From Burkholderiales bacterium (GTDB lineage: Bacteria > Pseudomonadota > Gammaproteobacteria > Burkholderiales > Burkholderiaceae_D): 5,255 nucleotides of DNA. The DNA lies in the NCBI GenBank assembly GCA_016197345.1, contig JACPVY010000302.1, forward strand, positions 1-5,255, given 5' to 3'. Within the stretch, counting starts at the first letter, position 1. Every line of letters starts with the position of its first letter. Position numbers and translations under genes: made by a program. Of this stretch, positions 5,073 through 5,255 are shown piece after piece. The notes beneath the pieces are model-generated. The model was given only the letters and a program-made list of their open reading frames with translations. It ran no database searches and was not told the DNA's origin.

Positions 5073-5255
5073 CTAACTCACACTACCGGCAAATTGATAG
5101 CGTTGACCGGGGTGCCACATCGTCGCAATCGATGCCACTTGGCCTAAAGAGTGCGTCTGCCGTTTCAACACCAAGCAAGGCTCACGTCCTTCGATTGCCA
5201 ATAATTGCGCGACTTCGCGGGGTGGTAAGAGCGCTTCAATGCTATAGCTAGCGCC
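5073..5255 (-). CDS. GntR-family regulator, HutC-like, C-terminal end of UTRA effector domain (partial)
   Basis: The frame is open from the window edge at 5255 to TAG 5075-5073, giving the last 60 residues of a longer protein whose start lies outside. The sequence SIEALLPPREVAQLLAIEG, then EPCLVLKRQTHS, QVASIATMWHPGQRYQFAG matches the end of the UTRA ligand-binding fold of HutC-type repressors (EPCLLIRRRTWS and HPGSR-RLEGRF in known HutC). HutC represses histidine-utilisation genes and responds to urocanate; since the DNA-binding domain and hut neighbours are not visible, another GntR/HutC-subfamily member is possible, so no symbol is assigned. Transcription is convergent with the helix-turn-helix gene, with hairpins in between. 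The window holds no in-frame start near its edge, so this is a true partial gene. Confidence 0.82.
   Translation of the reverse strand, partial: GASYSIEALLPPREVAQLLAIEGREPCLVLKRQTHSLGQVASIATMWHPGQRYQFAGSVS

Overview
The window looks like chromosomal DNA from a Gram-negative bacterium, most likely a betaproteobacterium (Burkholderiales or a related order). The evidence is the release factor 2 sequence (MEAERIN start, GGTEAQDW and GVHRLVR motifs), a betaproteobacterial-type 16-strand porin with a signal peptide and terminal Phe, and a small helix-turn-helix protein of a kind I associate with Burkholderiales. Base composition is about even, apart from a very AT-rich intergenic stretch near 3960-4080 (about 23% G+C by hand count).

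Layout. Positions 1-616 (minus) hold the 5' 205 codons of prfB with its programmed +1 frameshift site. Positions 815-1655 (plus) hold a histone-deacetylase-family gene broken by an internal out-of-frame deletion. Positions 1694-2845 (minus) hold an intact porin, convergent with it. Only 23 nt upstream of the porin lies 2869-about 3772 (minus), a periplasmic solute-binding-like gene that is also broken by an internal out-of-frame deletion. Positions 3830-4545 are a long, partly AT-rich intergenic region with short palindromes. Positions 4546-4803 (plus) hold an 85-aa helix-turn-helix protein, followed by a hairpin terminator that begins on its stop codon. Positions 4832-5072 are non-coding, with two adjacent hairpins (one an 18-bp imperfect stem) and a fossil of a GntR/UTRA gene end. 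Positions 5073-5255 (minus) hold the C-terminal 60 codons of a HutC-like GntR-family regulator that runs off the window.

How the genes relate. The binding-protein relic and the porin look like one transcription unit (23-nt gap, strong Shine-Dalgarno before the porin, candidate promoter upstream of the relic). The ancestral pair may therefore have combined outer-membrane passage with periplasmic solute binding; this is inference. prfB and the deacetylase-like gene diverge from a 198-nt gap. I see no phage, CRISPR or toxin-antitoxin system. The most notable points are the two similar gene-breaking deletions less than 2 kb apart, the UTRA relic whose differences from the live copy are mostly synonymous, and the hairpin pair beside it. 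I see no clear novel system.
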